This document shows, piece by piece, positions 1 to 5,212 of a DNA stretch of 5,212 bases (the stretch's first letter is position 1; every line of letters begins with the position of its first letter). Origin of the DNA: Thermoleophilia bacterium (lineage in GTDB: Bacteria > Actinomycetota > Thermoleophilia > Gaiellales > Gaiellaceae); contig JAICYG010000172.1 in assembly GCA_025934335.1 (NCBI GenBank), forward strand, positions 1 through 5,212, given 5' to 3'. The position numbers and the translations under genes were made by a program. The notes under the pieces are model-generated. The model was not told the DNA's origin. It saw only the letters and a list, made by a program, of their open reading frames with translations, and did no database searches.

Positions 1-689
1 GCAGCGGGCATGCGTCCACGCCGTCGATCGCCGACAACGCACTGGTCAAGGCGGCGCCGCTCGTAGCCCGGCTCGGCGAGCTGCAGGTCGAGCCGCGCCT
101 GATCCCCGAGGTGGAGGGCCTCTTCTCCGCGCTCGCCGGCGCGGTGCCGGCCGCCGCCGATGCGCTCGCGGCAGCACGCGCGCTCTCGCCGCTCGCGGTC
201 GAGCTCGTCGAGCCGTTGCTCGGCCTGACGGTGTCGCCGACGCAGGCTCGTGCGTCGGAGAAGCGGAACGTGATCCCGGCCGTCTGCGAGATCACGCTCG
301 ACGTCCGCCTGCTCCCCGGGCAGACGCCCGGGGAGGCCGAGGCATCGATTCGGGCGTGGCTCGGGCCCGGCGACTACGAGCTGGTGAACGTCGAGCGGCA
401 GGGAGGCACTCGCTCCGTGGTCGGCGGCCCGCTGTGGGACGCGGTCGGTTCTTTCGTCGCCGCCGAGGAGCCGGGCGCGGTCGTCGCTCCCGTGTGCGTC
501 GCCGGTTTCACCGACTCGCACTGGCTGCGCGAGGCATTCGGCACCGTCGCCTACGGCTTCTTCCCCTCGCGCCTCGACCCGGCGGTGGCCGGTCGCCTGA
601 TCCACTCCGCGAACGAGCGCGTGCCGGTCTCCGACCTCGAGCTCGGCACCCGGTTCCTGCGGCACGTCGCCGAAGCCGTCTGTGGTTGA
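1..689 (+). CDS. M20-family metallo-hydrolase (peptidase/deacylase), C-terminal part
   Basis: The reading frame is already open at position 3 and runs to TGA at 687-689, giving 228 visible residues; the true start lies upstream of the window. The first residues, SGHASTPSIADNALVKAAPL, match the start of the M20 dimerisation domain (GHAS-P motif, nt 6-20). RNVIP (nt 264-278), followed by a DVRLLPG strand, is the usual second half of that domain. GFTDSH (nt 504-521), GFFP (555-566) and HSANER (603-620) match the C-terminal part of the catalytic domain, where family members carry substrate- and metal-binding residues. M20 enzymes are usually about 400 residues or more, so about 180 residues, including the first zinc ligands, are missing on the left. 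The family removes acyl groups or amino acids from small peptides and N-acyl amino acids (for example ArgE, DapE, carboxypeptidases); the substrate cannot be told here. Its 3' end overlaps pabB by 8 nt, so it is probably the upstream member of the same transcript. Confidence 0.9.
   Translation, partial: SGHASTPSIADNALVKAAPLVARLGELQVEPRLIPEVEGLFSALAGAVPAAADALAAARALSPLAVELVEPLLGLTVSPTQARASEKRNVIPAVCEITLDVRLLPGQTPGEAEASIRAWLGPGDYELVNVERQGGTRSVVGGPLWDAVGSFVAAEEPGAVVAPVCVAGFTDSHWLREAFGTVAYGFFPSRLDPAVAGRLIHSANERVPVSDLELGTRFLRHVAEAVCG
312..335. repeat. GC-rich hairpin within the M20 gene
   Basis: The arms 312-321 (CTCCCCGGGC) and 326-335 (GCCCGGGGAG) pair perfectly over 10 bp around the 4-nt loop AGAC. 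It encodes LLPGQTPGEA of the conserved M20 dimerisation-domain strand, so two Pro-Gly codon pairs in a GC-rich gene may explain it. There is no T tract, so it is not an intrinsic terminator. A regulatory role is not supported. Confidence 0.5.
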
Positions 690-1644
690 GCTCCCCGACT
701 TCGAGGCGCTCGAGGAGCACGTCGCCGGCCGCGACGCGGACGTCTTCGTCGCGTACGGCGCGAACACGCCCGCAAAGGACGAGCCGTGCCCGCTACCCCG
801 CATCGTTGCGTCCCCTGCGCGGGCTTGTGTTGAGTCAACACAAGCCCGGTTCCGGGTCGGCGAGTGGCGGCGAAGCTGGAGCGACGACGACTACGCCGCC
901 GCCGTCGAAGAGGTACGCGCGGCGATCGCGCGCGGCGACGTGTATCAGGTCAACCTCGTCCAGTACCTCTCGGCGCCGTTCGCAGGCGACCCGCGCGGGC
1001 TTGCGAAGGCGCTGGGGCCGCTGCACGCGCGCACGCTCGCCGGCGACGGCTGGGCGATCGTCTCCGCCACGCCCGAGCTCTTCCTCGCGCGGCGCGGCGA
1101 CCGGCTGTGGACGAAGCCGATCAAGGGGACGAGGCCGCTCGGCGAGGACGTCGACGACGAGAAGGACGCGGCCGAGCACGTGATGATCGTCGACCTCGAG
1201 CGGAACGACCTCTCGCGCGTGTGCGTGCCCGGGACGGTGCGCTGGCCGGACCTGATGGCGCAGCACGAGCTGGCCGGCGTCACGCACCTCGTCTCGACCG
1301 TTGTGGGGCAGCTGCGGCCGGGCGTCGGCCTCGCGGAGATCCTGCACGCGACGTTTCCCGGCGGCTCGATCACGGGCGCGCCGAAGCTCTCGGCGGTCGA
1401 CCACATCGCGCGGCTCGAGCCCGTCGGCCGGGGCGCCTCGATGGGCGCGCTCGGCCGCGTGTGGCGGAACGGGGACTTCGAGCTCGCCCTGACGATCCGC
1501 ACCTTCGCGATTGCCGGCGGGCGGGTGCACTTCTGGGTCGGCGGCGGCATCACGTGGGGCTCGGACCCGGAGGCGGAGATCGAGGAGTCCTGGGTGAAGG
1601 CGCGGCCGCTGCTCGCGGCGGTCGGGGGGCCGGTGCCGGCGTGA
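682..1644 (+). CDS. pabB: Aminodeoxychorismate synthase component I (compact PabB)
   Basis: This chorismate-binding enzyme uses ammonia from a PabA glutaminase to make 4-amino-4-deoxychorismate, the first step towards p-aminobenzoate and folate. The 320-residue protein shows the family motifs in order: GDVYQVNL (85-92), SATPELFL (128-135), TKPIKGTRPLGED (144-156), MIVDLERNDLSRV (168-180), FPGGSITGAPK (225-235) and GGGITWGSDPEAEIEESW (287-304). Lys148 in PIKGT is diagnostic: PabB has Lys here, whereas anthranilate synthase TrpE normally has Ala. The acidic residues in DLERND and EIEES are where the family binds magnesium. Only about 65 residues precede the catalytic core, against well over 100 in typical PabB, so the N-terminal subdomain is much reduced. 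GTG at 682 is the only good start before the conserved part; it overlaps the upstream stop by 8 nt and has no clear Shine-Dalgarno, so coupling is likely. Residues 47-56 are encoded by a perfect palindrome. No pabA is present in the window. The next gene, pabC, supports PabB over TrpE or isochorismate synthase. Confidence 0.93.
   Translation: MVELPDFEALEEHVAGRDADVFVAYGANTPAKDEPCPLPRIVASPARACVESTQARFRVGEWRRSWSDDDYAAAVEEVRAAIARGDVYQVNLVQYLSAPFAGDPRGLAKALGPLHARTLAGDGWAIVSATPELFLARRGDRLWTKPIKGTRPLGEDVDDEKDAAEHVMIVDLERNDLSRVCVPGTVRWPDLMAQHELAGVTHLVSTVVGQLRPGVGLAEILHATFPGGSITGAPKLSAVDHIARLEPVGRGASMGALGRVWRNGDFELALTIRTFAIAGGRVHFWVGGGITWGSDPEAEIEESWVKARPLLAAVGGPVPA
820..848. repeat. Perfect 29-nt palindrome inside pabB
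   Basis: Two 14-base arms, 820-833 (CGGGCTTGTGTTGA) and 835-848 (TCAACACAAGCCCG), are exact reverse complements around a single G at 834. Pairing stops at 819/849, and after an internal loop 812-814 could pair with 854-856. It is read in frame as RACVESTQAR (pabB residues 47-56) without a stop. The codons across it and just upstream (TGT, GTT, TCA, ACA, CAA, also CTA and CCT nearby) are A/T-ending and unlike the rest of the gene. No T tract follows on either strand, so an intrinsic terminator is unlikely. It may be a copy of a dispersed palindromic repeat that entered the gene, or a protein-binding dyad. Its presence elsewhere in the genome cannot be judged from this window. Confidence 0.9.
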
Positions 1645-2426
1645 GCCTGCTCGCCGTCGCCGTCGCAGGCCGGGGGCTCGTCGATCCGGACGGGCCCGTG
1701 CTGCGCGCAGACGACGAGGCGGTTCTGCGGGGCGGGGCGGCCTTCGAGACCGTCCGCGTCTACGGCGGCAGGCCGTTCCTGCTCGCAGAGCATCTCGTCC
1801 GCTTCCGCTTCTCAGCCGAGACGCTCGCGCTCGAGCCACCCGACGGCGCCGAGGAGCTCGTCGAGCTCGTGCTCGACGCGGCGCCCCCGGACCACGTGCT
1901 TCGCCTCTACCGCACCTCGCGCGCGCTGCTCGCGACGGCCGCGGCGCTGCCCGAGGGCCTCGAGGAGCAGCGCGCGCGCGGGCTCTCGCTCCGCACCTTC
2001 GAGGTCGGTGCGCCGCCGCCGCTGCTCGGCGGCGCGAAGACGACGAGCTACGGCGTCTCCTTTGCCGCCCGGAGGGACGCCGAGCGCTCGGGCGCCGACG
2101 ACGCGCTGCTCGTGGGGGAGGGGCTCGTGCTCGAGGCGGCGACGGCGAACGTCTGGTGGCGGCGCGGCGACACGCTGTACACGCCCGCGACACGGCCCGG
2201 GGTGCTGCCGGGGGTGACGCGGGGGTTCGTCACCTCGTCGGAGCCGGCGCGCGAAGGGACGTTTCCGCTCGCCGACCTGCTCGCCGCCGACGAGGCGTTC
2301 ACCACCTCGTCGATCCGGGAGGTGATGCCGGTGGTGGCCGTCGACGGGGCGGCGATCGGCGACGGGCGGCCGGGGCCCGCGGCTGCGCGGCTGCAGGCCG
2401 CGCTCAGGCTACGCTCCGCGGCATGA
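1641..2426 (+). CDS. pabC: Aminodeoxychorismate lyase (PLP fold-type IV)
   Basis: This enzyme cleaves aminodeoxychorismate, the PabB product, into p-aminobenzoate and pyruvate using pyridoxal phosphate. The 261-residue protein has the class IV aminotransferase layout: RGGAAFETVRVYGGRPFLL (30-48), HLVRFRFSAETL (51-62), the probable PLP lysine Lys133 in GAKTTSYG, GADDALL (151-157), LEAATANVWW (164-173; Glu165 likely contacts the PLP ring nitrogen, followed by the conserved N), TPATRPGVLPGVTRG (181-195) and ADEAFTTSSIREVMPV (216-231). Length is normal for PabC. GTG at 1641 overlaps the pabB stop as GTGA; a run of six G (1624-1629) lies 11 nt upstream. The open frame extends much further upstream, but that part lies over pabB in another frame and lacks family motifs, so it was excluded. 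Class IV enzymes also include branched-chain and D-amino acid aminotransferases; adjacency to pabB is the main reason for preferring PabC. Confidence 0.88.
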   Translation: MSLLAVAVAGRGLVDPDGPVLRADDEAVLRGGAAFETVRVYGGRPFLLAEHLVRFRFSAETLALEPPDGAEELVELVLDAAPPDHVLRLYRTSRALLATAAALPEGLEEQRARGLSLRTFEVGAPPPLLGGAKTTSYGVSFAARRDAERSGADDALLVGEGLVLEAATANVWWRRGDTLYTPATRPGVLPGVTRGFVTSSEPAREGTFPLADLLAADEAFTTSSIREVMPVVAVDGAAIGDGRPGPAAARLQAALRLRSAA

Positions 2427-3184
2427 CCGTCCGGCTCGGCGGCATGGCGCTCGGAAACGGCGTGCTCGTGCACGGCCCGACCGCCTGGGCGTGCGCGATC
2501 CGGGGCGAAGACGGCGGGCTGAAGGTCGTCGCGCGGCGAAAGCGCCTGCGGGCGGCGAGCGTGACGAACCCGGTCCTGCGCGGGCCGGCCCGGCTCGCCG
2601 AGGCATTCGCGCTCCTGCCGCAGGTGAAGCGCGCGCTCCCGGAGGCCGAGCTGCCGATGCAGCGCCCGCAGGTGCTCGCGTCGATGGTCGGCTCGGCAGT
2701 AGCGCTCCGGCTCGCGAAGCAGAGCGCGCTTCGCCCGGCCGCGCGCGAGCTGCTCACCGCGTTCCTCTCGCTCGCGCCCGCCGCTTTCGCGCTGCGCGGC
2801 GGCGAGCTCGCGGCGTATCACGGAGCGGAGCACATGTCGATCGGCGCGTACGAGCACGGCGAGGCACGCCCCAAGGAGCATGAGCGCTGCGGCTCGCATC
2901 TCGTCGGCCCGATGCTCGTGACGAGCGCGGCAGGCAACCTGCTCGCGGAGCGGGCGCCCGAGCGCTTTCGCGGCCCGGCGCGCGTGGCGGCTGCGCTCGG
3001 TGCTGTCGCAGCGTCCGTCGAAACCTTCGGCTGGATGTCGCGGAACCCGCGGCACCCGCTCGCCCGTGCTCTCGCGAAGCCGGGGCACGAGCTCCAGCAC
3101 CGTGTCGGGACGCGCGAGCCGACGCAGGCGCAGCTCGAGGTGGCCGAGGCGGCGCTCGCGGCTTGCCTGGAGCTCGAGCAGTGA
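2423..3184 (+). CDS. DUF1385 / YqhQ-family protein, compact form
   Basis: The 253-residue protein matches the DUF1385 family (B. subtilis YqhQ and relatives), described as putative metal-dependent proteins of unknown function. Seen in order: an N-terminal LGGMALGNGVLVHGP stretch (5-19), corresponding to the family GG-A--GV--RGP pattern, NPVLRGPARL (49-58), YHGAEHMSIGAYEHG (132-146), HERCGSHL (153-160; the family usually reads HPRCGT), and a C-terminal PGHELQHRVGTREPTQAQLE (220-239) like the family PG---Q--TT-EP--DQLEVA tail. His133, Glu136, His137, His153 and Cys156 are candidate metal ligands. Known members are often around 300 residues with several membrane segments before and after HGAEH. 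Here those regions are short and only mildly hydrophobic (about 111-124, 161-174 and 187-199), so membrane insertion is doubtful. ATG at 2423 overlaps the pabC stop as ATGA. It lies between folate and NAD-salvage genes, but that gives no firm function. Confidence 0.82.
   Translation: MTVRLGGMALGNGVLVHGPTAWACAIRGEDGGLKVVARRKRLRAASVTNPVLRGPARLAEAFALLPQVKRALPEAELPMQRPQVLASMVGSAVALRLAKQSALRPAARELLTAFLSLAPAAFALRGGELAAYHGAEHMSIGAYEHGEARPKEHERCGSHLVGPMLVTSAAGNLLAERAPERFRGPARVAAALGAVAASVETFGWMSRNPRHPLARALAKPGHELQHRVGTREPTQAQLEVAEAALAACLELEQ
3169..3172 (+). promoter_or_regulatory. Shine-Dalgarno for pncB, decides the start
   Basis: GGAG ends 8 nt before GTG at 3181, inside the last codons of the DUF1385 gene. 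This spacing and the GTGA overlap favour 3181 over the in-frame TTG at 3163, which lies further into the upstream gene and would precede this site. Confidence 0.7.
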
Positions 3185-4257
3185 CCGCGACGCGGACGCG
3201 TCTCGACCCCTCCGTCTTCGATCTCCCCGTGGAGAAGATGCGCGCCGGCTGGTACACGGACGCGTACTTCAACCACACGCGGGCGGCCCTGCTCGAGGAC
3301 GGCCGGCATCCCGTCGTCGTCATGCAGGTCTTCCAGAAGAAGCACTCGTACCTCGGCGGCATGGACGAGGCGATCGCGATCCTCAAGCTGTGCGCCGATC
3401 GCTTCGAGGATCTCGAGGTGCGCGCGCTCCACGACGGTGACGAGGTCGAGCCGTTCGAGGCGGTGATGACGATCGAGGGCGACTACACCACGTTCGCCCA
3501 CCTCGAGACCGTGTACCTGGGTGTGCTCGCGCGGCGGACGCTGATCACGACGAACACCGTCAACGTCCTGCGCGCGGCGAACGGGAAGCCGATCATCTTC
3601 ATGCCGGCACGGCACGACCACCATCGCGTGCAGACGGGCGACGGGTACGCGGCCTACGTCGCGGGCCAGATCGTGGGCGCCGAGGTCGGCGTGACGACGG
3701 ACGAGCAGGCGTCGTGGTGGGGCGGCCGCGGCCTCGGCACCGTCCCGCACGCGCTGATCGCCGCCTACGGGGGAGACACGGTGCTGGCCGCCACGACCTT
3801 CGCGCAGTGGGCGCCCGGGGACATGAACGTGACGGTGCTCGTCGACTTCGAGAACGACTCGGTGCGCACGGCGCTCGAGGTCGCGGACGCGCTCGGCCCC
3901 CGCCTCTGGGGCGTGCGGCTCGACACCTCCGAGTCGCTCGTCGACCGGTCGCTGTGGGGGGAGCTCGGCGACTTCAAGCCGACCGGCGTCAACGAGCGGC
4001 TCGTGCGGAAGCTGCGGGAGGCGCTCGACGCGGCGGGGCACGACTCCGTCCGCATCGTCGTCTCCGGCGGCTTCACCGTCGACAAGATCCGCGAGTTCGA
4101 GGAGCGCGGCGTGCCCGTCGACGCGTACGGGATCGGCTCGTCGCTGATCCGCGGCTCGAACGACTTCACGGCCGACATCGTCGTCACCGACGGCGAGCCG
4201 TCGGCGAAGGTAGGCCGCTGGCTCCGCCCGAACGCACGGCTGGAGCCCGTCACGTGA
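3181..4257 (+). CDS. pncB: Nicotinate phosphoribosyltransferase
   Basis: The enzyme joins nicotinate to PRPP, normally with ATP hydrolysis, forming nicotinate mononucleotide for NAD salvage (Preiss-Handler route). The 358-residue protein reads as the compact bacterial/archaeal type rather than the longer PncB type of E. coli. Visible signs are AGWYTDAYF (22-30; substrate-site strand seen in the family), TTFAHLETVYLGVLARRT (103-120), the MPARHDHHR segment (141-149), corresponding to the usual F-ARR-H region, GRGLGTVPHALI (182-193), VRLDTSES (245-252), VSGGFTVDKI (294-303) and YGIGSSLI (316-323), the last two forming the phosphate-binding end of the type II PRTase barrel. GTG at 3181 was chosen because it overlaps the upstream stop as GTGA and has GGAG 8 nt before it. 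The next gene is a nicotinamidase-like hydrolase, which fits a two-step salvage pair. A quinolinate phosphoribosyltransferase is less likely, since those are near 280 residues and lack the GT-PH-LI motif. Confidence 0.93.
   Translation: MTATRTRLDPSVFDLPVEKMRAGWYTDAYFNHTRAALLEDGRHPVVVMQVFQKKHSYLGGMDEAIAILKLCADRFEDLEVRALHDGDEVEPFEAVMTIEGDYTTFAHLETVYLGVLARRTLITTNTVNVLRAANGKPIIFMPARHDHHRVQTGDGYAAYVAGQIVGAEVGVTTDEQASWWGGRGLGTVPHALIAAYGGDTVLAATTFAQWAPGDMNVTVLVDFENDSVRTALEVADALGPRLWGVRLDTSESLVDRSLWGELGDFKPTGVNERLVRKLREALDAAGHDSVRIVVSGGFTVDKIREFEERGVPVDAYGIGSSLIRGSNDFTADIVVTDGEPSAKVGRWLRPNARLEPVT
4242..4245 (+). promoter_or_regulatory. Shine-Dalgarno for the nicotinamidase gene
   Basis: GGAG ends 8 nt before GTG at 4254, inside the end of pncB. 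Motif and spacing equal those in front of pncB, which supports the short GTG-start reading over longer in-frame extensions back to 3714. Confidence 0.7.
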
Positions 4258-4862
4258 AGCGCGTCCTCTGGGACGTCGACACGCAGGTCGACTTCGTGCA
4301 CGCGGACGGCAAGCTCGCCGTGCCGGACGCGGAGGCGGCCGTCCCGGCGATGGCGCGGCTCGTCGAATGGGCGCGGGCGGCAGGGATCCCGCACGTCGCG
4401 TCGGCGGACGACCACGAGTTGACCGATCCCGAGATCTCGGAGACCCCCGACTACAGCACCACCTACCCGCCGCATTGCCTGCGCGGGACGCGCGGCGCCG
4501 AGAAGATCGCCGAGACGGCACAACTCGACCCGGTTCCGCTCGCCCTGAAGGAGGTACCGGAGAAGTGGCTGCGCGGCCGTGAGTTCCTGCTCCTGAAGAA
4601 GCACTTCGACGTCTTCACGAATCCGAACACCGAGCGGCTCATCGACCTGCTCGACCCCGAGGAGGTCGTCGTCTTCGGCGTCGCCACCGACGTCTGCGAC
4701 GACGCCGCGATTCGCGGGCTGCTCGCGCGCGGCCGGAGCGTCGCGTTCGTCGAGGAGGCGTCGCGCGGTCTCGACGGCGCGCGGACAGCGTCCTGCATCG
4801 CCGGCTGGCGCGAGGCGGGCGTCAGGTTCGTCACGGCCGACGAGGCCGTTTCCGGCTCGTGA
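4254..4862 (+). CDS. pncA: Nicotinamidase-like cysteine hydrolase (isochorismatase fold)
   Basis: The probable role is hydrolysis of nicotinamide to nicotinate and ammonia, feeding the adjacent nicotinate phosphoribosyltransferase. The 202-residue length is right for nicotinamidase. The family triad can be placed as Asp9 (WDVDTQVDF, 6-14), Lys115 (LLKKHFDVF, 113-121) and Cys148 (GVATDVC, 142-148; the VAT just before the cysteine is the usual cis-peptide region). Metal ligands are likely Asp52 and His54 (ADDHE, 51-55) and His74 (YPPHCLRGTRGAEKI, 71-85). The extra histidine between these in M. tuberculosis PncA (His57) has no counterpart; the stretch 55-73 contains no His, so a three-residue protein ligand set is inferred. 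The PPHC-G--GA segment favours nicotinamidase over isochorismatase. GTG at 4254 overlaps the pncB stop as GTGA and has GGAG at good spacing. The family also contains N-carbamoylsarcosine and other amidases, so substrate assignment leans on the neighbour. Confidence 0.85.
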   Translation: MKRVLWDVDTQVDFVHADGKLAVPDAEAAVPAMARLVEWARAAGIPHVASADDHELTDPEISETPDYSTTYPPHCLRGTRGAEKIAETAQLDPVPLALKEVPEKWLRGREFLLLKKHFDVFTNPNTERLIDLLDPEEVVVFGVATDVCDDAAIRGLLARGRSVAFVEEASRGLDGARTASCIAGWREAGVRFVTADEAVSGS

Positions 4863-5212
4863 CGCGTGGCATCCACCACCTCGGCGTCGCGGTCGACGAC
4901 CTCGACGCGGCGATCGACCGCTACGTGTCTCTCTTCGGCGCGACCGTCGAGCATCGCGAGCGGGTGGAGGAGCAGGGGGTGGAGGCTGCATCGCTCCGGG
5001 TGGGCAGTTCCCGCGTCGAGCTGCTGGAGCCGCTCGGCCCGGAGACCCCGGTCGGCCGGTTCCTGGCGAAGCGGGGCCCCGGGATGCACCACGTCGCTTT
5101 CGAGGTCGACGACGTGGCGGCGGAGCTCGAGCGGCTGCGGGCGGACGGGGCCGAGCTGATCGACGAGGCACCCCGGCGCGGCCTCTTCGGCCTTCAGGTC
5201 GCGTTCGTCCAC
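4859..5212 (+). CDS. mce: Methylmalonyl-CoA epimerase, N-terminal part
   Basis: This enzyme interconverts the 2R and 2S forms of methylmalonyl-CoA, linking propionyl-CoA carboxylation to the B12-dependent mutase. The frame stays open to the right edge, giving 118 residues; a complete protein is about 135-150, so only the last strand is missing. It has the two-module glyoxalase/VOC layout: GIHHLGVAVDDLDAAIDRY (4-22), SSRVELLEPLG (50-60), FLAKRGPGMHHVAFEVDD (68-85) and an APRRGLFGLQVAFVH tail (104-118), matching the family PR-G--G--VAF-H pattern. His7 and His78 are the expected metal ligands; the final glutamate ligand lies beyond the window. GTG at 4859 overlaps the preceding stop as GTGA. GAGG at 4842-4845 is a weak and distant Shine-Dalgarno, so coupled initiation is likely. 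Other VOC proteins are possible, but the ELLEP and GMHHVAFEVDD segments point to Mce. Confidence 0.92.
   Translation, partial: MTRGIHHLGVAVDDLDAAIDRYVSLFGATVEHRERVEEQGVEAASLRVGSSRVELLEPLGPETPVGRFLAKRGPGMHHVAFEVDDVAAELERLRADGAELIDEAPRRGLFGLQVAFVH

Noticed and set aside
820..848. Intrinsic terminator or operon boundary at the palindrome
   Set aside because: No T tract follows on either strand, and it lies early in an intact reading frame.
864..1640. Upstream in-frame extension of pabC to 864
   Set aside because: The extra 259 residues are Arg-rich, lack any motif and lie over pabB in another frame; GTG at 1641 begins the recognisable class IV aminotransferase.
682..1644. TrpE (anthranilate synthase) or isochorismate synthase instead of PabB
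   Set aside because: Lys148 in PIKGT and the adjacent pabC favour aminodeoxychorismate synthase.
1848..1876. Repeated GAGCTCGT units
   Set aside because: They follow from Glu-Leu-Val codon repetition in an amphipathic helix of PabC and do not look like an independent repeat.
835..2193. Long antisense open frames across pabB and pabC (and similar ones across 2818-4521 and 3765-5171)
   Set aside because: They translate to Arg/Ala/Pro-rich sequence with no family motifs and lie opposite genes with clear motifs; high GC leaves such frames open by chance.
3163..3180. TTG at 3163 as the pncB start
   Set aside because: It adds six residues (MPGARA) without family similarity and would leave the GGAG at 3169-3172 downstream of the start.

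Overview
The window is very GC-rich, plainly above 70% by eye, and codons end almost always in G or C. Five of the six visible start codons are GTG, and every gene lies on the + strand. Protein sequence and gene style suggest a high-GC actinobacterium. A deep-branching group such as Thermoleophilia/Gaiellales, perhaps from a metagenome, would fit, but that placement is inference and not proven by any marker gene here.

Layout: (1) positions 1-689, the C-terminal two thirds of an M20-family metallo-hydrolase, cut by the left edge; (2) 682-1644, a short aminodeoxychorismate synthase component I (pabB); (3) 1641-2426, aminodeoxychorismate lyase (pabC); (4) 2423-3184, a compact DUF1385/YqhQ-family protein of unknown function; (5) 3181-4257, nicotinate phosphoribosyltransferase (pncB); (6) 4254-4862, a nicotinamidase/isochorismatase-fold cysteine hydrolase, probable pncA; (7) 4859-5212, the first 118 codons of methylmalonyl-CoA epimerase (mce), cut by the right edge. 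There is no intergenic DNA. All six junctions overlap, the first by 8 nt and the other five by exactly 4 nt (GTGA or ATGA). No promoter, terminator, RNA gene, mobile-element gene or CRISPR array was seen.

Functionally, pabB and pabC turn chorismate into p-aminobenzoate for folate; the glutaminase subunit (pabA) is not in view. pncA and pncB turn nicotinamide into nicotinate and then nicotinate mononucleotide for NAD salvage. mce belongs to propionyl-CoA/methylmalonyl-CoA metabolism. The chain looks like a housekeeping cofactor operon with strong translational coupling.

The most unusual feature is a perfect 29-nt palindrome (14-bp arms around one base, 820-848) inside the pabB reading frame. 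It sits in a roughly 75-nt stretch of A/T-ending codons unlike the rest of the gene, between the short N-terminus and the catalytic domain. It resembles an in-frame insertion of a palindromic repeat. I see no clear evidence of an undescribed multi-gene system.
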